A DNA stretch of 64,000 nt, taken from contig NZ_CP155449.1 in the NCBI RefSeq assembly GCF_040518285.1, positions 3,224,001-3,288,000 of the forward strand. Reading direction: 5' to 3'. A model generated the notes under the pieces. It searched no databases. It saw only the letters and a program-made list of their open reading frames with translations, and was not told the DNA's origin. Positions 17,642-26,895 of the stretch are shown here, one piece after another (the stretch's first letter is position 1; each line of letters opens with the position of its first letter). This stretch comes from Knoellia sp. S7-12 (GTDB lineage: Bacteria > Actinomycetota > Actinomycetes > Actinomycetales > Dermatophilaceae). The position numbers were made by a program, and so were the translations under genes.

Positions 17642-18532
17642 TCAGTCGCCCTCGGTCTTCTTGCCTCGGGAGACGACCTTCTTGTCAGGTGCGTAGACGA
17701 CCTCGGAGTCCCTGTCCGTGTAGTCGAACTGGTTGAGGAAGAAGCGGATGGCGTTGATCCGGCCGCGCTTCTTGTCGTTGGACTTGATGACCGTCCACGG
17801 CGCGTGCTTGGTGTCAGTGCGCTCGAACATCGCCTCTTTGGCCGCGGTGTAGGCGTCCCACTTGTCGAGGCTCTCGAGGTCCATCGGCGAGAGCTTCCAC
17901 CGGCGCACGGGGTCGATCTGGCGGATGGCGAAGCGGGTGCGCTGCTCCTGCTGGGTCACGGAGAACCAGAGCTTCGTCACGTGGACCCCGGACTCGGCGA
18001 GCATGCGCTCGACTCGAGGCGCCTGGTTCATGAAGGCTTCGTATTCGTCGTCGCTGCAAAAGCCCATGACCCGCTCGACGCCGGCGCGGTTGTACCAGGA
18101 CCGGTCGAACAGGACGATCTCGCCGCTCGTCGGAAGGTGCGGGATGTAGCGCTGGAAGTACCACTGTCCTGACTCGCGGTCACTGGGTTTGGTGAGCGCC
18201 ACGACCCGCGCACCACGGGGGTTGAGGTGCTCGGTGAATCGCTTGATCGTCCCGCCCTTGCCGGCCGCGTCCCGCCCCTCGAAGAGGACGACGAACTTCT
18301 GCCCGGTGTCCTGCGCCCAGTACTGGAACTTGAGCAGCTCGATCTGGAGGAGGTACTTCTCCACGTCGTAGCCGTTGCGCTCCATGAGCTCGTCGTAGGG
18401 GTAGTTCTCGCGCCACGTCTCGACGGCCTTGCCATCGGGTGCGATGAGGGTCGGGTCGTCGCCCTGGTCGTCGCGAACGGTGTAGCCCTCGACCATGAGT
18501 TGGTCGATGTACTCACGAAGGTTCTGCTGCAT
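17642..18532 (-). CDS. ppk2: Polyphosphate kinase 2
   Basis: The 296-residue protein is a single-domain PPK2, which transfers phosphate between polyphosphate and nucleoside diphosphates. It shows the Walker A-like loop FEGRDAAGKGGTIKRF (about residue 77), the lid/PPK2 motif SDRESGQWYFQRY, Walker B LFDRSWYNRAGVERVMGF, and KLSPMDLESLDKW further on. Start ATG 18532 (MQQNLREYIDQL) is preferred. Longer in-frame upstream sequence to 18595 has no family resemblance. A TATCC-containing stretch about 7 bases before the ATG could be a -10 for a leaderless message, but it does not fully match TANNNT. Confidence 0.92.
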   Translation of the reverse strand: MQQNLREYIDQLMVEGYTVRDDQGDDPTLIAPDGKAVETWRENYPYDELMERNGYDVEKYLLQIELLKFQYWAQDTGQKFVVLFEGRDAAGKGGTIKRFTEHLNPRGARVVALTKPSDRESGQWYFQRYIPHLPTSGEIVLFDRSWYNRAGVERVMGFCSDDEYEAFMNQAPRVERMLAESGVHVTKLWFSVTQQEQRTRFAIRQIDPVRRWKLSPMDLESLDKWDAYTAAKEAMFERTDTKHAPWTVIKSNDKKRGRINAIRFFLNQFDYTDRDSEVVYAPDKKVVSRGKKTEGD

Positions 18533-18641
18533 GGCGCATGGATAACAGGCCAAGGTGACGAGCAGATGGACCATGAGCGGACGATCGGCGCGCAAAACTC
18601 GGTGGCCCGGTCCCGGCTCGGCCTCCTACGCTGGAGGTGCG

Positions 18642-20411
18642 ATGCCGATCAAGACCTGGCCCTACGCCCTCGAGGCCGATGCCACTCCCCCGACCAGCGC
18701 CGACCGCTTCCTGTTGTGGCTGGTTCGGCGCCAGTGGCGAACCGTCGCAGCGGGAGCCGCGTTCGGCATCCCGTGGATGCTCTCAATCGCGCTCGTGCCA
18801 GCCGCGATTGGCAAGGCGATCGACGACGGACTCATCGCCCGTGACGGTCAGGCCCTGCTGCTCTGGGCTGGCGTCATCCTCGGCATGGGTCTCATCAGTG
18901 CTGCGACGACGAACCTGCGGCACTGGTACGCGGTGAGCAACTGGCTCTTCGCGGCCTTTCGCGCGGCCATCGTCACCGAGCGCGCGGTGCGTCGGGCCGG
19001 CCCCGCGCTGACACGGGACAAGCCTGCGGGTGAGGTGCTGACGGCCTTCGCCAACGACTTCTGGAAGCTCGGCATGGTCTTTGACGTGTCGGCGCGGTTC
19101 GCCGGGGCGATCATCAGCTTCATCGTCGTCTCGATCATCCTGCTGCAGGGCTCGCTGATGCTCGGACTCGTCATGCTCATCGGCGGCCCCTTGCTGCTCG
19201 CGTCACTGTCGTTCGTCATGCGCCCGCTCCAGAAGCGACAGGCGGCACAGCGTGAGGAGTCGGGCCAGCTCACGGCGCTCGGCGCCGACACCGTGACTGG
19301 GCTTCGTGTCCTGCGCGGCGTCGGTGGCGAAGAGAACTTCCTGGACCGGTATGCCGCACAGTCCAGTCGCGTGCGCGACGCAGGTGTGCGGTTGTCGGGT
19401 GTGCAGGCGTTGCTCGACGCGGCCCAAGTGCTGCTGCCCGGCGTCTTTGTCGTGGTCGTGACGGGCCTGGGCGCCCACCTTGCGGTGGCCGGTGAGATCA
19501 CGCCGGGCGAGCTCGTGGCGTTCTATGGCTACACCGCGTTCCTCACGATGCCCCTGCGGACGGCGACCGAGTTCGTCAACAAACTCATCACGTCACGGGT
19601 CATGGCCGGGCGCCTCGTCTCGATCCTCGCGGCCCAGCCCGACCACCCGTCCCGAACTCGCCAATTCCTCCCCTCCGGGACGGACACGCCGGTCCCCAAC
19701 GGGGGAATTGGCGAGTTCGGGACGGGAGGAGTCCTCGTGGACCCGGTGTCGGGCGTGCGGATCGAGGCGGGTGTCCTCACCGCCATCGTCTCGGCCCGCC
19801 CCGAGGAGACCGCCGACATCGCCGCTCGCCTGGGCCGCACCACTGCCGGTAGCCACGGGGTTCTCTGGGGTGGGGTCGGCATCGACGACCTGCCGATCGA
19901 GGAGGTGCGCCGCAGCATCGTCGTGTCGCAGTCCGACCCACACCTCTTCAGCGGTCCGGTCCGGCGTGAGCTCGGTGCCGACTTCACCCAAGGAGCCGAC
20001 GACGACGCCCTCCTCGCAGCGCTGCACACGGCCGACGCCTCCGACGCTGTCGACTCGATCGACGGCGGCCTCGACGGCGAACTCGAGGAGCGAGGTCGCT
20101 CGCTCTCCGGCGGCCAACGCCAGCGTCTGGCCCTGGCCCGGGCGCTCCTGCGCGACCCCGAGGTGCTCATCCTCGTGGAGCCGACAAGTGCCGTCGACGC
20201 TCACACCGAGGCCCGCATCGCCGAGCGAATCCCCAAGCACCGCAGCGGTTCCACGACGGTCCTGGTCACGGCCAGCCCGCTGCTACTCGACCGGGCCGAC
20301 ACAGTCCTCGTCGTCGAGGACGGCATCGTGACCACCCACGGAACGCACCACGACCTTGTCCGCAACAACCCGGCATACCGACGCACCGTCCTGCGCGGAG
20401 AGGGGGACTGA
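18642..20411 (+). CDS. ABC exporter half-transporter, catalytically degenerate subunit
   Basis: The 589-residue protein has a six-helix type-1 exporter membrane domain (residues about 30-320) and an ATPase domain (about 355-589). The ATPase lacks the Walker A lysine: where GxxGxGKS is expected (about residue 380) the sequence is AIVSARPEETADIAARL. Walker B reads VLILVEPTSAVD, with Val for Asp, and the H-loop His is replaced (VTASPLLLDRAD). The signature LSGGQRQRLALARAL is perfect. It therefore probably pairs with the next gene's product, which has the complementary pattern. Start ATG 18642 has GGAGG. The linker around residues 335-362 is encoded by an imperfect palindrome at 19646-19726. Confidence 0.88.
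   Translation: MPIKTWPYALEADATPPTSADRFLLWLVRRQWRTVAAGAAFGIPWMLSIALVPAAIGKAIDDGLIARDGQALLLWAGVILGMGLISAATTNLRHWYAVSNWLFAAFRAAIVTERAVRRAGPALTRDKPAGEVLTAFANDFWKLGMVFDVSARFAGAIISFIVVSIILLQGSLMLGLVMLIGGPLLLASLSFVMRPLQKRQAAQREESGQLTALGADTVTGLRVLRGVGGEENFLDRYAAQSSRVRDAGVRLSGVQALLDAAQVLLPGVFVVVVTGLGAHLAVAGEITPGELVAFYGYTAFLTMPLRTATEFVNKLITSRVMAGRLVSILAAQPDHPSRTRQFLPSGTDTPVPNGGIGEFGTGGVLVDPVSGVRIEAGVLTAIVSARPEETADIAARLGRTTAGSHGVLWGGVGIDDLPIEEVRRSIVVSQSDPHLFSGPVRRELGADFTQGADDDALLAALHTADASDAVDSIDGGLDGELEERGRSLSGGQRQRLALARALLRDPEVLILVEPTSAVDAHTEARIAERIPKHRSGSTTVLVTASPLLLDRADTVLVVEDGIVTTHGTHHDLVRNNPAYRRTVLRGEGD
19646..19726. repeat. 81-bp palindromic element inside the ABC transporter gene
   Basis: Arms 19646-19668 and 19704-19726 are perfect 23-bp inverted complements (core GAACTCGCCAATTCC) around a 35-nt loop. 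The element is exactly 27 codons, keeps the frame, and encodes a Pro/Gly/Thr-rich linker between the membrane and ATPase domains. Its shape resembles the intergenic TTGCGCAA palindromes in this window, although the core differs. Confidence 0.8.
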
Positions 20412-20414
20412 ACG

Positions 20415-22208
20415 ATGACCCCGATCCTCGAACAACTCGGCGACACCGACCACGCCAAGCGCTCGCTCCCCATTGCGAGCCGTCAGACGGTCATCGCCCA
20501 CACCCGCGTGCTCCTGCGCGACCACCGCCGACCCCTCTTCTGGGTCCTCGGGCTGCACGGTCTCGCCGCACTCGTCGGCCTCGTCGGGCCGTGGGTCGTC
20601 GGTCAGATCGTCCAGGAGATCACGCAGGACGGGCCCGCGCGTGCCAGCCTGCGACGCATCGACATCCTCATCGCCGTGCTCGTCACGGCGATCCTGGCGC
20701 AGGCGGTGCTGACCTGGCTCGCCCGCCGGGCCGCGTTCATCCTCTCCGAGCATGTGTTCGCGCGACTGCGTGAGGACTTCGTCCGCGATGCCGTCCGCCT
20801 GCCGCTGTCGACCCTCGAACGTGCCGGCACGGGCGACCTCGTGGCCCGCACGACCAATGACATCGAGGCGATGACCCACGTCATCCGCTTCGGCATCCCC
20901 GCCATCGTCGTGTCCGTCATGACGGTCACGGCCACCGTCATTGCAGCGATCGCGACATCGCCTCTGGCGGCCCTCGCCCTGCTCACTCCCCTGTTCCTCC
21001 ATATCCCCTCGAGCGTCTGGTACCTCAAGCGCGCCGGTCGCGTCTACCTCTGGGAGCACGCGGCCTATGCCCGGCTGAATTCCGTTGGGGCAGAGACCAT
21101 CGAGGGTCTGCGGACGATGGACAATCTGAGCCTGAGCGAGGGGCGGCGCGAGCGTTTCGACGAGGCTCTCGCCGAGGCGGGGCGCGCCGAACGGGTCGGC
21201 GTGAGCCTGCGACTGCGCTGGTTCCCGTGGCTCGAGATCGGCTTCTTCCTCCCCATCGCTGTCTCGGTGCTGTGGGGCGGTTGGCTCGCCTGGAACGGCC
21301 ACATCTCCATCGGTGCGGCGACCGCGGTGACGCTCTACATCCAGCAGATGCTCGACCCGCTCGGTGACCTCATCAGCTGGCTCGACGAGATCCAGTTCGC
21401 GGCGACGTCGCTGTCCCGGGTGCTCGGTGTCGGGGAGGTCCCGCCCGACCGGGTGGCGACAGGTGAGCAGCCCCGCGGCGAGACCATCGAGGTCGAGGAC
21501 GTCCGCTACTCCTATCGCGAGGGCAAGGACGTGCTCCACGGCGTCAGTCTGACGTTGCAGCCCGGTGAACGACTCGCCATTGTCGGCCCCTCCGGCGCGG
21601 GCAAGTCGACTCTCGGTCGCCTCATGGCCGGGATCGACGGCCCTCGCACCGGCCGGGTCACCGTCGGTGGCGTCCCACTCGTCGACCTCACCCTGTCGAC
21701 CCTGCGCGGCGCGGTCGCCCTCGTCACCCAGGAGCACCACGTCTTCGTGGGCACCGTCGGCGAGAACCTGCGCCTTCCGCGGCCGACCGCCTCCGACGAC
21801 GACGTGTATGCCGCCCTCTCGGCTGTCGATGCCGCCGCCTGGGTCCGGGCGTTGCCGAGTGGTCTCGAGACGACCGTGGGATCGGGTGGACACCCGCTCA
21901 CCGAGGGCCAGGCGCAGCAGCTGGCGCTGGCCCGGCTCGTCCTCGCCGACCCCCACACCCTCGTGCTCGACGAGGCGACGTCACTGCTCGACCCGCGCGC
22001 GGCCCGCCACCTCGAGCATTCGCTCGCCGCGGTGACCCAGGGACGCACGGTGGTCGCGATCGCACACCGCCTGCACACGGCATACGACGCGGATCGGGTC
22101 TGTGTCGTCGAAGACGGACGGATCAGTGAGCTCGGCACGCACGACGAGCTCATCGCGCGTGATGGTGCCTACGCCGCGCTCTGGCGGGCCTGGCGGGATG
22201 AAGACTGA
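20415..22208 (+). CDS. ABC exporter half-transporter, ATP-hydrolysing subunit
   Basis: The 597-residue partner of the previous gene starts 3 bp after it. It has an N-terminal six-helix exporter domain and an ATPase domain with an intact Walker A (IVGPSGAGKSTLGRLMAG, Lys near residue 398), Walker B HTLVLDEATSLLD and H-loop IAHRLHTAYDAD. Its signature motif is degenerate: LTEGQAQQLALARL instead of LSGGQ. In a heterodimer, the canonical site forms from this Walker A and the partner's LSGGQ, and the second site is dead. This asymmetry is known from TM287/288- and BmrCD-type exporters. The substrate is unknown. Confidence 0.9.
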   Translation: MTPILEQLGDTDHAKRSLPIASRQTVIAHTRVLLRDHRRPLFWVLGLHGLAALVGLVGPWVVGQIVQEITQDGPARASLRRIDILIAVLVTAILAQAVLTWLARRAAFILSEHVFARLREDFVRDAVRLPLSTLERAGTGDLVARTTNDIEAMTHVIRFGIPAIVVSVMTVTATVIAAIATSPLAALALLTPLFLHIPSSVWYLKRAGRVYLWEHAAYARLNSVGAETIEGLRTMDNLSLSEGRRERFDEALAEAGRAERVGVSLRLRWFPWLEIGFFLPIAVSVLWGGWLAWNGHISIGAATAVTLYIQQMLDPLGDLISWLDEIQFAATSLSRVLGVGEVPPDRVATGEQPRGETIEVEDVRYSYREGKDVLHGVSLTLQPGERLAIVGPSGAGKSTLGRLMAGIDGPRTGRVTVGGVPLVDLTLSTLRGAVALVTQEHHVFVGTVGENLRLPRPTASDDDVYAALSAVDAAAWVRALPSGLETTVGSGGHPLTEGQAQQLALARLVLADPHTLVLDEATSLLDPRAARHLEHSLAAVTQGRTVVAIAHRLHTAYDADRVCVVEDGRISELGTHDELIARDGAYAALWRAWRDED

Positions 22209-22214
22209 GAAGGA

Positions 22215-24059
22215 TCAGACGGGGCGCAGGGCGGAGATCCCGAGGTCGCCGGTGTTGTCGACACGGTGGATCTCGCGCACCGCAGGGTTGTGAGCGGCCA
22301 CCGCATCGATGCGTCGATAGGACTCTCCCTGCGCGGGACGACGGTCCACCTCACCCTTGTTGGGCCACAACGACATCGCCCGCTCGGCCTGCGCCGTGAT
22401 CGTCAGCGACGGATTGACGCCGAGGTTGGCGGACACGGCTGACCCGTCCGTGACAGAGATGCCGGGGTGTCCCCAGAGCCGGTGATAGGCGTCAATGACA
22501 CCCGTCTCAGGACTGTCACTGATCGCCACGCCACCCAGGAAATGTGCGGTCAGAGGCACGTCGAACACCTCGCCCCAGGTGCCGCCAGCGATCGTGTATT
22601 CACCAGTGAGCTTCTGGAGCCGCTCCGCAACCGCGAGCATCGACTCGTGACCGGCCTTGATGTAGGTCGGGTTCGGCTCGCCATGCCCCTGCTGCGAGGT
22701 GAGCCCGCGGCGACCGAAAAGCCCTCGACGACCCGACACCCGTAGTGAGTTGTCCCGGGACTGCATGACGAGCCCGATGACGGTGCGCTCACTCCATCGC
22801 CGCGTCATCGGGAACTGCTTGAGCAACGCCTGAGGCTCGCGCACCAGCTCGCGGAGGAACTCGACCGGTCGCGGTCGGCCGGTGTTGCCCGGCACGAGCA
22901 GCGTCGAGAGCAGGCCCATCACGTTGGACCCCGGCCCGTAGCGGACGTTCTCGACGTGGGTGTCCGCATCGGGGTGGAACGACGACGTGATGGCGATGCC
23001 GTCGGAGAGCGCCGCCTCGTCGCTCACGTGCTCCGTCATCGCACCGAGCAACGCCTCGCTGTTGGTGCGCGTCAGGTGGCCCAGCCGGTTGGAGATCTGC
23101 GGCAGTTCACCCTCGTCGCGCATCGCGTGCAGCAGAGTCTGCGTGCCCCAAGTGCCGGCCGCCACGATGACGTGCTTGGCCGTGATGACCCGCGCGTCCT
23201 TGCCGGCCAACGGCCCGGTCTGCTCGTGCAGCACCCGATAAATCTTGTCTTCAGAACCTTCGGCGTATGCCGGCCCACGCAGAGCGTGGGACCCGCGCGC
23301 GCCTTCCGCGCCCGGCACGACTCCCAGACGGGTCACGGTCCGCAGCGGCTCGATGACCACACCGAGGCCCTCGGCGAGGTGGAGGTAGTTCTTGCGCAGG
23401 GTGTTCTTGGCGCCGTGGCGGCAGCCGACCATGCAGTTGCCGCACTCGATGCAGCCGCGACGCCTGGGGCCAGCGCCACCGAAGTAGGGGTCCTCGACCT
23501 CGACGCCGGGCTTGCCGAAGAAGACGCCGACCGGGGTCTTGCGGAAGGTCTCGGGCACCCCCATGTCGTCAGCGACGTCGCGCCAGATCTGCTCGACCGG
23601 ACCCTCGCAGGGGTTCTCGACGACGCCGAGCATCGCCGAGGCCGTCTCGTAGTGAGGGGCCAGCTCGTCGTGCCAGTCGGTGATGTGACCCCACTGCTGG
23701 TCGCGGAAGAACGGCTCCGGCGGCACATAGAGGGTGTTGGCGTAGTTGAGCGAGCCACCGCCCACACCGGCCCCCGCGAGGATCATGACGTCGGGCAGCT
23801 TGTGCACCCGCTGGATGCCATAGAGACCGAGGGCCGGCGCCCACAGGTAGTTGCGCAGGTCCCACGAGGTCTTGGCAAAGTCCTCGTCCTCGAAGCGGCG
23901 ACCCGCCTCGAGCATGTGGACGGAGTAGCCCTTCTCGGCGAGCCGCAGTGCCGCGACCGAGCCGCCGAAGCCGGTGCCGATGACCACGACATCGACGTCG
24001 ACCTCAGCAGCGGCCTCGACATCGACGTCATCGTTGACGTCGAGAGGTGCGGAAGTCAC
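22215..24059 (-). CDS. GMC-family FAD oxidoreductase with Cys-rich cluster motif
   Basis: The 614-residue protein begins, after an acidic Asp/Val-rich leader, with the dinucleotide-binding loop VVVIGTGFGGSVAALRLAEKG (FAD ADP-binding). It includes AGAGVGGGSLNYANTLY and the Cys-rich stretch CIECGNCMVGCRHGAKNT (about residue 205). That subgroup resembles cholesterol-oxidase-like GMC enzymes. The C-terminus has the GMC active-site region HPGISVTDGSAVSANLGVNPSLTITA. GTG start 24059 overlaps the dehydrogenase stop (GTGA). The open frame continues to 24356 but overlaps the upstream gene. Substrate unknown, possibly a sterol or alcohol handed to the adjacent aldehyde dehydrogenase. Confidence 0.85.
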   Translation of the reverse strand: MTSAPLDVNDDVDVEAAAEVDVDVVVIGTGFGGSVAALRLAEKGYSVHMLEAGRRFEDEDFAKTSWDLRNYLWAPALGLYGIQRVHKLPDVMILAGAGVGGGSLNYANTLYVPPEPFFRDQQWGHITDWHDELAPHYETASAMLGVVENPCEGPVEQIWRDVADDMGVPETFRKTPVGVFFGKPGVEVEDPYFGGAGPRRRGCIECGNCMVGCRHGAKNTLRKNYLHLAEGLGVVIEPLRTVTRLGVVPGAEGARGSHALRGPAYAEGSEDKIYRVLHEQTGPLAGKDARVITAKHVIVAAGTWGTQTLLHAMRDEGELPQISNRLGHLTRTNSEALLGAMTEHVSDEAALSDGIAITSSFHPDADTHVENVRYGPGSNVMGLLSTLLVPGNTGRPRPVEFLRELVREPQALLKQFPMTRRWSERTVIGLVMQSRDNSLRVSGRRGLFGRRGLTSQQGHGEPNPTYIKAGHESMLAVAERLQKLTGEYTIAGGTWGEVFDVPLTAHFLGGVAISDSPETGVIDAYHRLWGHPGISVTDGSAVSANLGVNPSLTITAQAERAMSLWPNKGEVDRRPAQGESYRRIDAVAAHNPAVREIHRVDNTGDLGISALRPV

Positions 24060-25645
24060 TTCAGGCCCAGCGCCTTCATCGCGCGCAGGGCGACCGTCAT
24101 CCCTTGGGCGTACCTGCCCTCGGGCACACCGGGCAGCCCACCGAAACCGACGAGGTGCTGGGCGGTGACGTTCTGGGTCTCGGTGTACTTGACGATGCCC
24201 TCGCGACCGTGGCGACGGCCGATGCCTGAAGCCTTCATCCCGCCCATGGGCGCGCCGACGCTGGCCCAGGCCGCGGCGTACCCGTCGTTGATGTTGACCG
24301 TGCCGGTGCTGATCTGTGCGGCGATCCGACGACCGCGACGCACGTCGCGGGTCCACACGGAGGAGTTGAGGCCGTACTCGGTGTCGTTGGCCAACGCGAT
24401 GGCCTCTTCATCGGAGCCGACCTCATAGACCGACACGACCGGGCCGAACGTCTCGCCGTCGCGGCAGACCATGGCCTCCGTGACGCCGGTGAGGACGGTC
24501 GGCTCGTAGACGAACGGACCGACGTCCGGGCGCGCCTGACCACCCGTGAGCACGATGGCACCGTGCGCGCGGGCATCCTCGACGTGCTGGGTCACGGTGT
24601 CGAGTTGGCTCTGACCGACAAGCGAACCCATGTCGTTGCCGTAGGCGAGCTCGGTGCCGAGTTTCATCGCCTCGACCGCCTCGACGAACCTGGTGACGAA
24701 CTCACCGAAGATGTCACGGTGGACGAGGAGGCGCTCCGCGCTGATGCAGAGCTGCCCGGCAGAGGCGAAGCACGCTCGCACCGCTCCCGCGACGGCCCGC
24801 GAGATGTCGGCATCCGCCGCGACATACATGGAGTTCTTGCCCCCGAGCTCGAGGCTGAAGCCGACGAGCCTCTTGGCCGCGGCCTCGCCCACGGTGCGCC
24901 CGGTGGGTGTCGAGCCGGTGTAGCAGACGTAGTCGGCCTGGTCGACGATCGCCTGGCCGGTCGAGCCGCCCGGGCCGAGAACGACCTGGAAGACGCCCTC
25001 GGGCAGCCCCGCCTCGATCAGCAGCTCGTGACCCGCGAGGGCCGTGAGCGACGACTTCTGGTCGGGACGAAGGACGACCGCGTTGCCCGCCATGAGGGCC
25101 GGAAGCGCATCAGTGATCGACAGGCTCAACGGATAGTTCCAGGGTGACACGATGCCGACGACACCCTTGGGACGATGGCTGACGACGGTCTGTGACAGCA
25201 CCGGGATCCCGCCCTGGACGTGCGAATCCTTGAGGTATGCCGCCGACGCTCGGGCGTAGTGCCGGGCGACCATCGCGCAGTCGGCGACCTCCTCGAAGGC
25301 GTGGCTGCGGGCCTTGCCGGACTCGAGCTGGATGAGGTCGAGCAGTTCGACCTGTCGCTCGAGCACGAGGTCGTGGAAGCGCAGGAGCACCTGGGCGCGA
25401 CGGTCGATGCTGAGTCTGGCCCAGACGCGCTGCGCGGACCGCGCGGTGCCGATGGCGACCGCGACGTCCTCGGGCGTCGAGACCGGGAGCGACGCGAGTG
25501 GCGCCCCGGTCATCGGCGTGTGGCTCAGGTGCTGTTTGGCCCCCGGTCCGGCGACGACGCGCCGGGCGAGCTCACGCGCACGGGTCGGGTCCACGGCATA
25601 CGTGGCGGTGGGGTCCAGCTCAGGGTCGGCGATGACATCGGTCAT
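24056..25645 (-). CDS. gabD2: Succinic semialdehyde dehydrogenase / NAD(P)-aldehyde dehydrogenase
   Basis: The 529-residue ALDH has the general-base Glu in GFSLELGGKNSMYV (about residue 275) and the nucleophile Cys in CFASAGQLCISAERLLVH (about residue 310). VSPWNYPLSLSITDALPALMAGNAVVLRPD forms the cofactor site. The overall length and the N-terminal half match the actinobacterial GabD2 type, which converts succinate semialdehyde to succinate. ATG 25645 is preceded, six bases upstream, by TACTCT, suggesting leaderless expression. The next gene (GMC oxidoreductase) overlaps by 4 bp, so an alcohol-to-aldehyde-to-acid couple is possible. Confidence 0.8.
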   Translation of the reverse strand: MTDVIADPELDPTATYAVDPTRARELARRVVAGPGAKQHLSHTPMTGAPLASLPVSTPEDVAVAIGTARSAQRVWARLSIDRRAQVLLRFHDLVLERQVELLDLIQLESGKARSHAFEEVADCAMVARHYARASAAYLKDSHVQGGIPVLSQTVVSHRPKGVVGIVSPWNYPLSLSITDALPALMAGNAVVLRPDQKSSLTALAGHELLIEAGLPEGVFQVVLGPGGSTGQAIVDQADYVCYTGSTPTGRTVGEAAAKRLVGFSLELGGKNSMYVAADADISRAVAGAVRACFASAGQLCISAERLLVHRDIFGEFVTRFVEAVEAMKLGTELAYGNDMGSLVGQSQLDTVTQHVEDARAHGAIVLTGGQARPDVGPFVYEPTVLTGVTEAMVCRDGETFGPVVSVYEVGSDEEAIALANDTEYGLNSSVWTRDVRRGRRIAAQISTGTVNINDGYAAAWASVGAPMGGMKASGIGRRHGREGIVKYTETQNVTAQHLVGFGGLPGVPEGRYAQGMTVALRAMKALGLK

Positions 25646-25651
25646 TACCTG

Positions 25652-25657
25652 AGAGTA
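25652..25657 (-). promoter_or_regulatory. -10 box for leaderless aldehyde dehydrogenase gene
   Basis: TACTCT on the minus strand, then six bases, then ATG. It fits TANNNT with the start codon at the predicted +1. Confidence 0.5.
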
Positions 25658-25713
25658 ACCAACAGAACCGGCCGCCAACAGAGGGTGTGACTCAGTCGCT
25701 CAGTTCAGTGCCT

Positions 25714-26835
25714 TCAGTCGACGTCGTAGGGCGCGACGACGATCTCGACCCGCTGGAAGTCCTTGAGCTCGGTGTAGCCGGTCGTGGCCATGGCGCGGCG
25801 GAGCGCACCAACGAGATTGGTCGTGCCGTCGGCGACCTTGCTCGGACCGAAGAGGACCTCCTCGAGCGAGGCGACTGCTCCGACCTCGACACGTTCGCCG
25901 CGGGGCAACTCCGGGTGGTGCGCCTCGGCGCCCCAGTGGAAGCCGCGGCCGGGAGCCTCGGTGGTGCGGGCCAGGGCGGCACCGAGCATCACTGCGTCGG
26001 AACCGCAGGCGATGGCCTTGACGATGTCGCCACTCGTGCCGACGCCACCGTCCGCGATGACGTGGACATAGCGGCCGCCGCTCTCGTCGAGGTAGTCGCG
26101 ACGGGCCGCCGCGACGTCGGCGATGGCCGAAGCCATGGGCGCGTGGATGCCCAGGGTGCGACGGGTGGTGTGGGCCGCGCCGCCGCCGAAACCGACGAGC
26201 ACGCCAGCCGCTCCGGTGCGCATGAGGTGGAGGGCCGCGGAGTAGGACGCAGCGCCACCGACGATGACGGGCACGTCGAGTTCATAGATGAAGCGCTTGA
26301 GGTTGAGCGGTTCGGCGCGGCTCGACACGTGCTCGGCCGAGACGGTGGTGCCGCGGATGACGAAGAGATCGACGCCCGCGTCGACCACGGTCTTCCAGAG
26401 CTGCTGCGTGCGCTGCGGCGTGAGTGCCCCCGCGACGGTCACGCCGGCCTCCCGGATGGTGCGCAGCCGCTCGACGATGAGCTCGGGAACGATCTCGGCC
26501 TGGTAGATCTCCTGCATCCGCGCGGTCGCGAGCGCCGGTTCAAGAGTGGCGATCTCGGCCAACAGTGGTGCCGGGTCCTCGTAGCGCGTCCACAGGCCCT
26601 CGAGGTCGAGCACCGGCAGTCCGCCGTGCCCGCCGAACGCGATCGCCGTCTCGGGTGACATCACCGAGTCCATCGGCGCAGCAATCACCGGCAGGTCGAA
26701 GTGGTAGGCGTCGATCTGCCACCCGATGGACACCTCTTCGGGGTCGCGCGTGCGCCGCGAAGGCACTACCGCGACATCGTCGAAGGAGTAGGCGCGCCGG
26801 GCACGCTTGCCACGTCCGATCTCGATCTCATTCAC
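25714..26835 (-). CDS. guaB3: GuaB3-family IMP dehydrogenase-related protein
   Basis: The 373-residue protein is an IMPDH/GMPR-fold TIM barrel without CBS domains, the standard actinobacterial GuaB3. It opens EIEIGRGKRARRAYSFDDVAVVPSRRTRDP and has the phosphate/nucleotide loops APMDSVMSPETAIAFGG and VIADGGVGTSGDIVKAIACGSDAVMLG. The loop that carries the catalytic Cys in IMPDH reads GGGAAHTTRRTLG here, so the Cys is absent. Activity as an IMP dehydrogenase or GMP reductase is therefore unproven. GTG start 26835 lies six bases after TAGGCT, a leaderless arrangement. guaA and guaB are in the same window. Confidence 0.87.
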   Translation of the reverse strand: MNEIEIGRGKRARRAYSFDDVAVVPSRRTRDPEEVSIGWQIDAYHFDLPVIAAPMDSVMSPETAIAFGGHGGLPVLDLEGLWTRYEDPAPLLAEIATLEPALATARMQEIYQAEIVPELIVERLRTIREAGVTVAGALTPQRTQQLWKTVVDAGVDLFVIRGTTVSAEHVSSRAEPLNLKRFIYELDVPVIVGGAASYSAALHLMRTGAAGVLVGFGGGAAHTTRRTLGIHAPMASAIADVAAARRDYLDESGGRYVHVIADGGVGTSGDIVKAIACGSDAVMLGAALARTTEAPGRGFHWGAEAHHPELPRGERVEVGAVASLEEVLFGPSKVADGTTNLVGALRRAMATTGYTELKDFQRVEIVVAPYDVD

Positions 26836-26841
26836 CCCCGC

Positions 26842-26847
26842 AGCCTA
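26842..26847 (-). promoter_or_regulatory. -10 box for leaderless guaB3
   Basis: TAGGCT on the minus strand, six bases (GCGGGG), then GTG. It is nearly the same box as at guaA (TAGCCT) and guaB (TAGACT). Confidence 0.55.
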
Positions 26848-26895
26848 ACCACGCCCAAGCTGAAGATCGGACTGGCGTCGAAGGATCCGGGGGGA

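Noticed and set aside
24060..24356. N-terminal extension of the GMC oxidoreductase
   Set aside because: It lies inside the aldehyde dehydrogenase gene and precedes the FAD loop by sequence with no resemblance to the family; GTG 24059 fits better.
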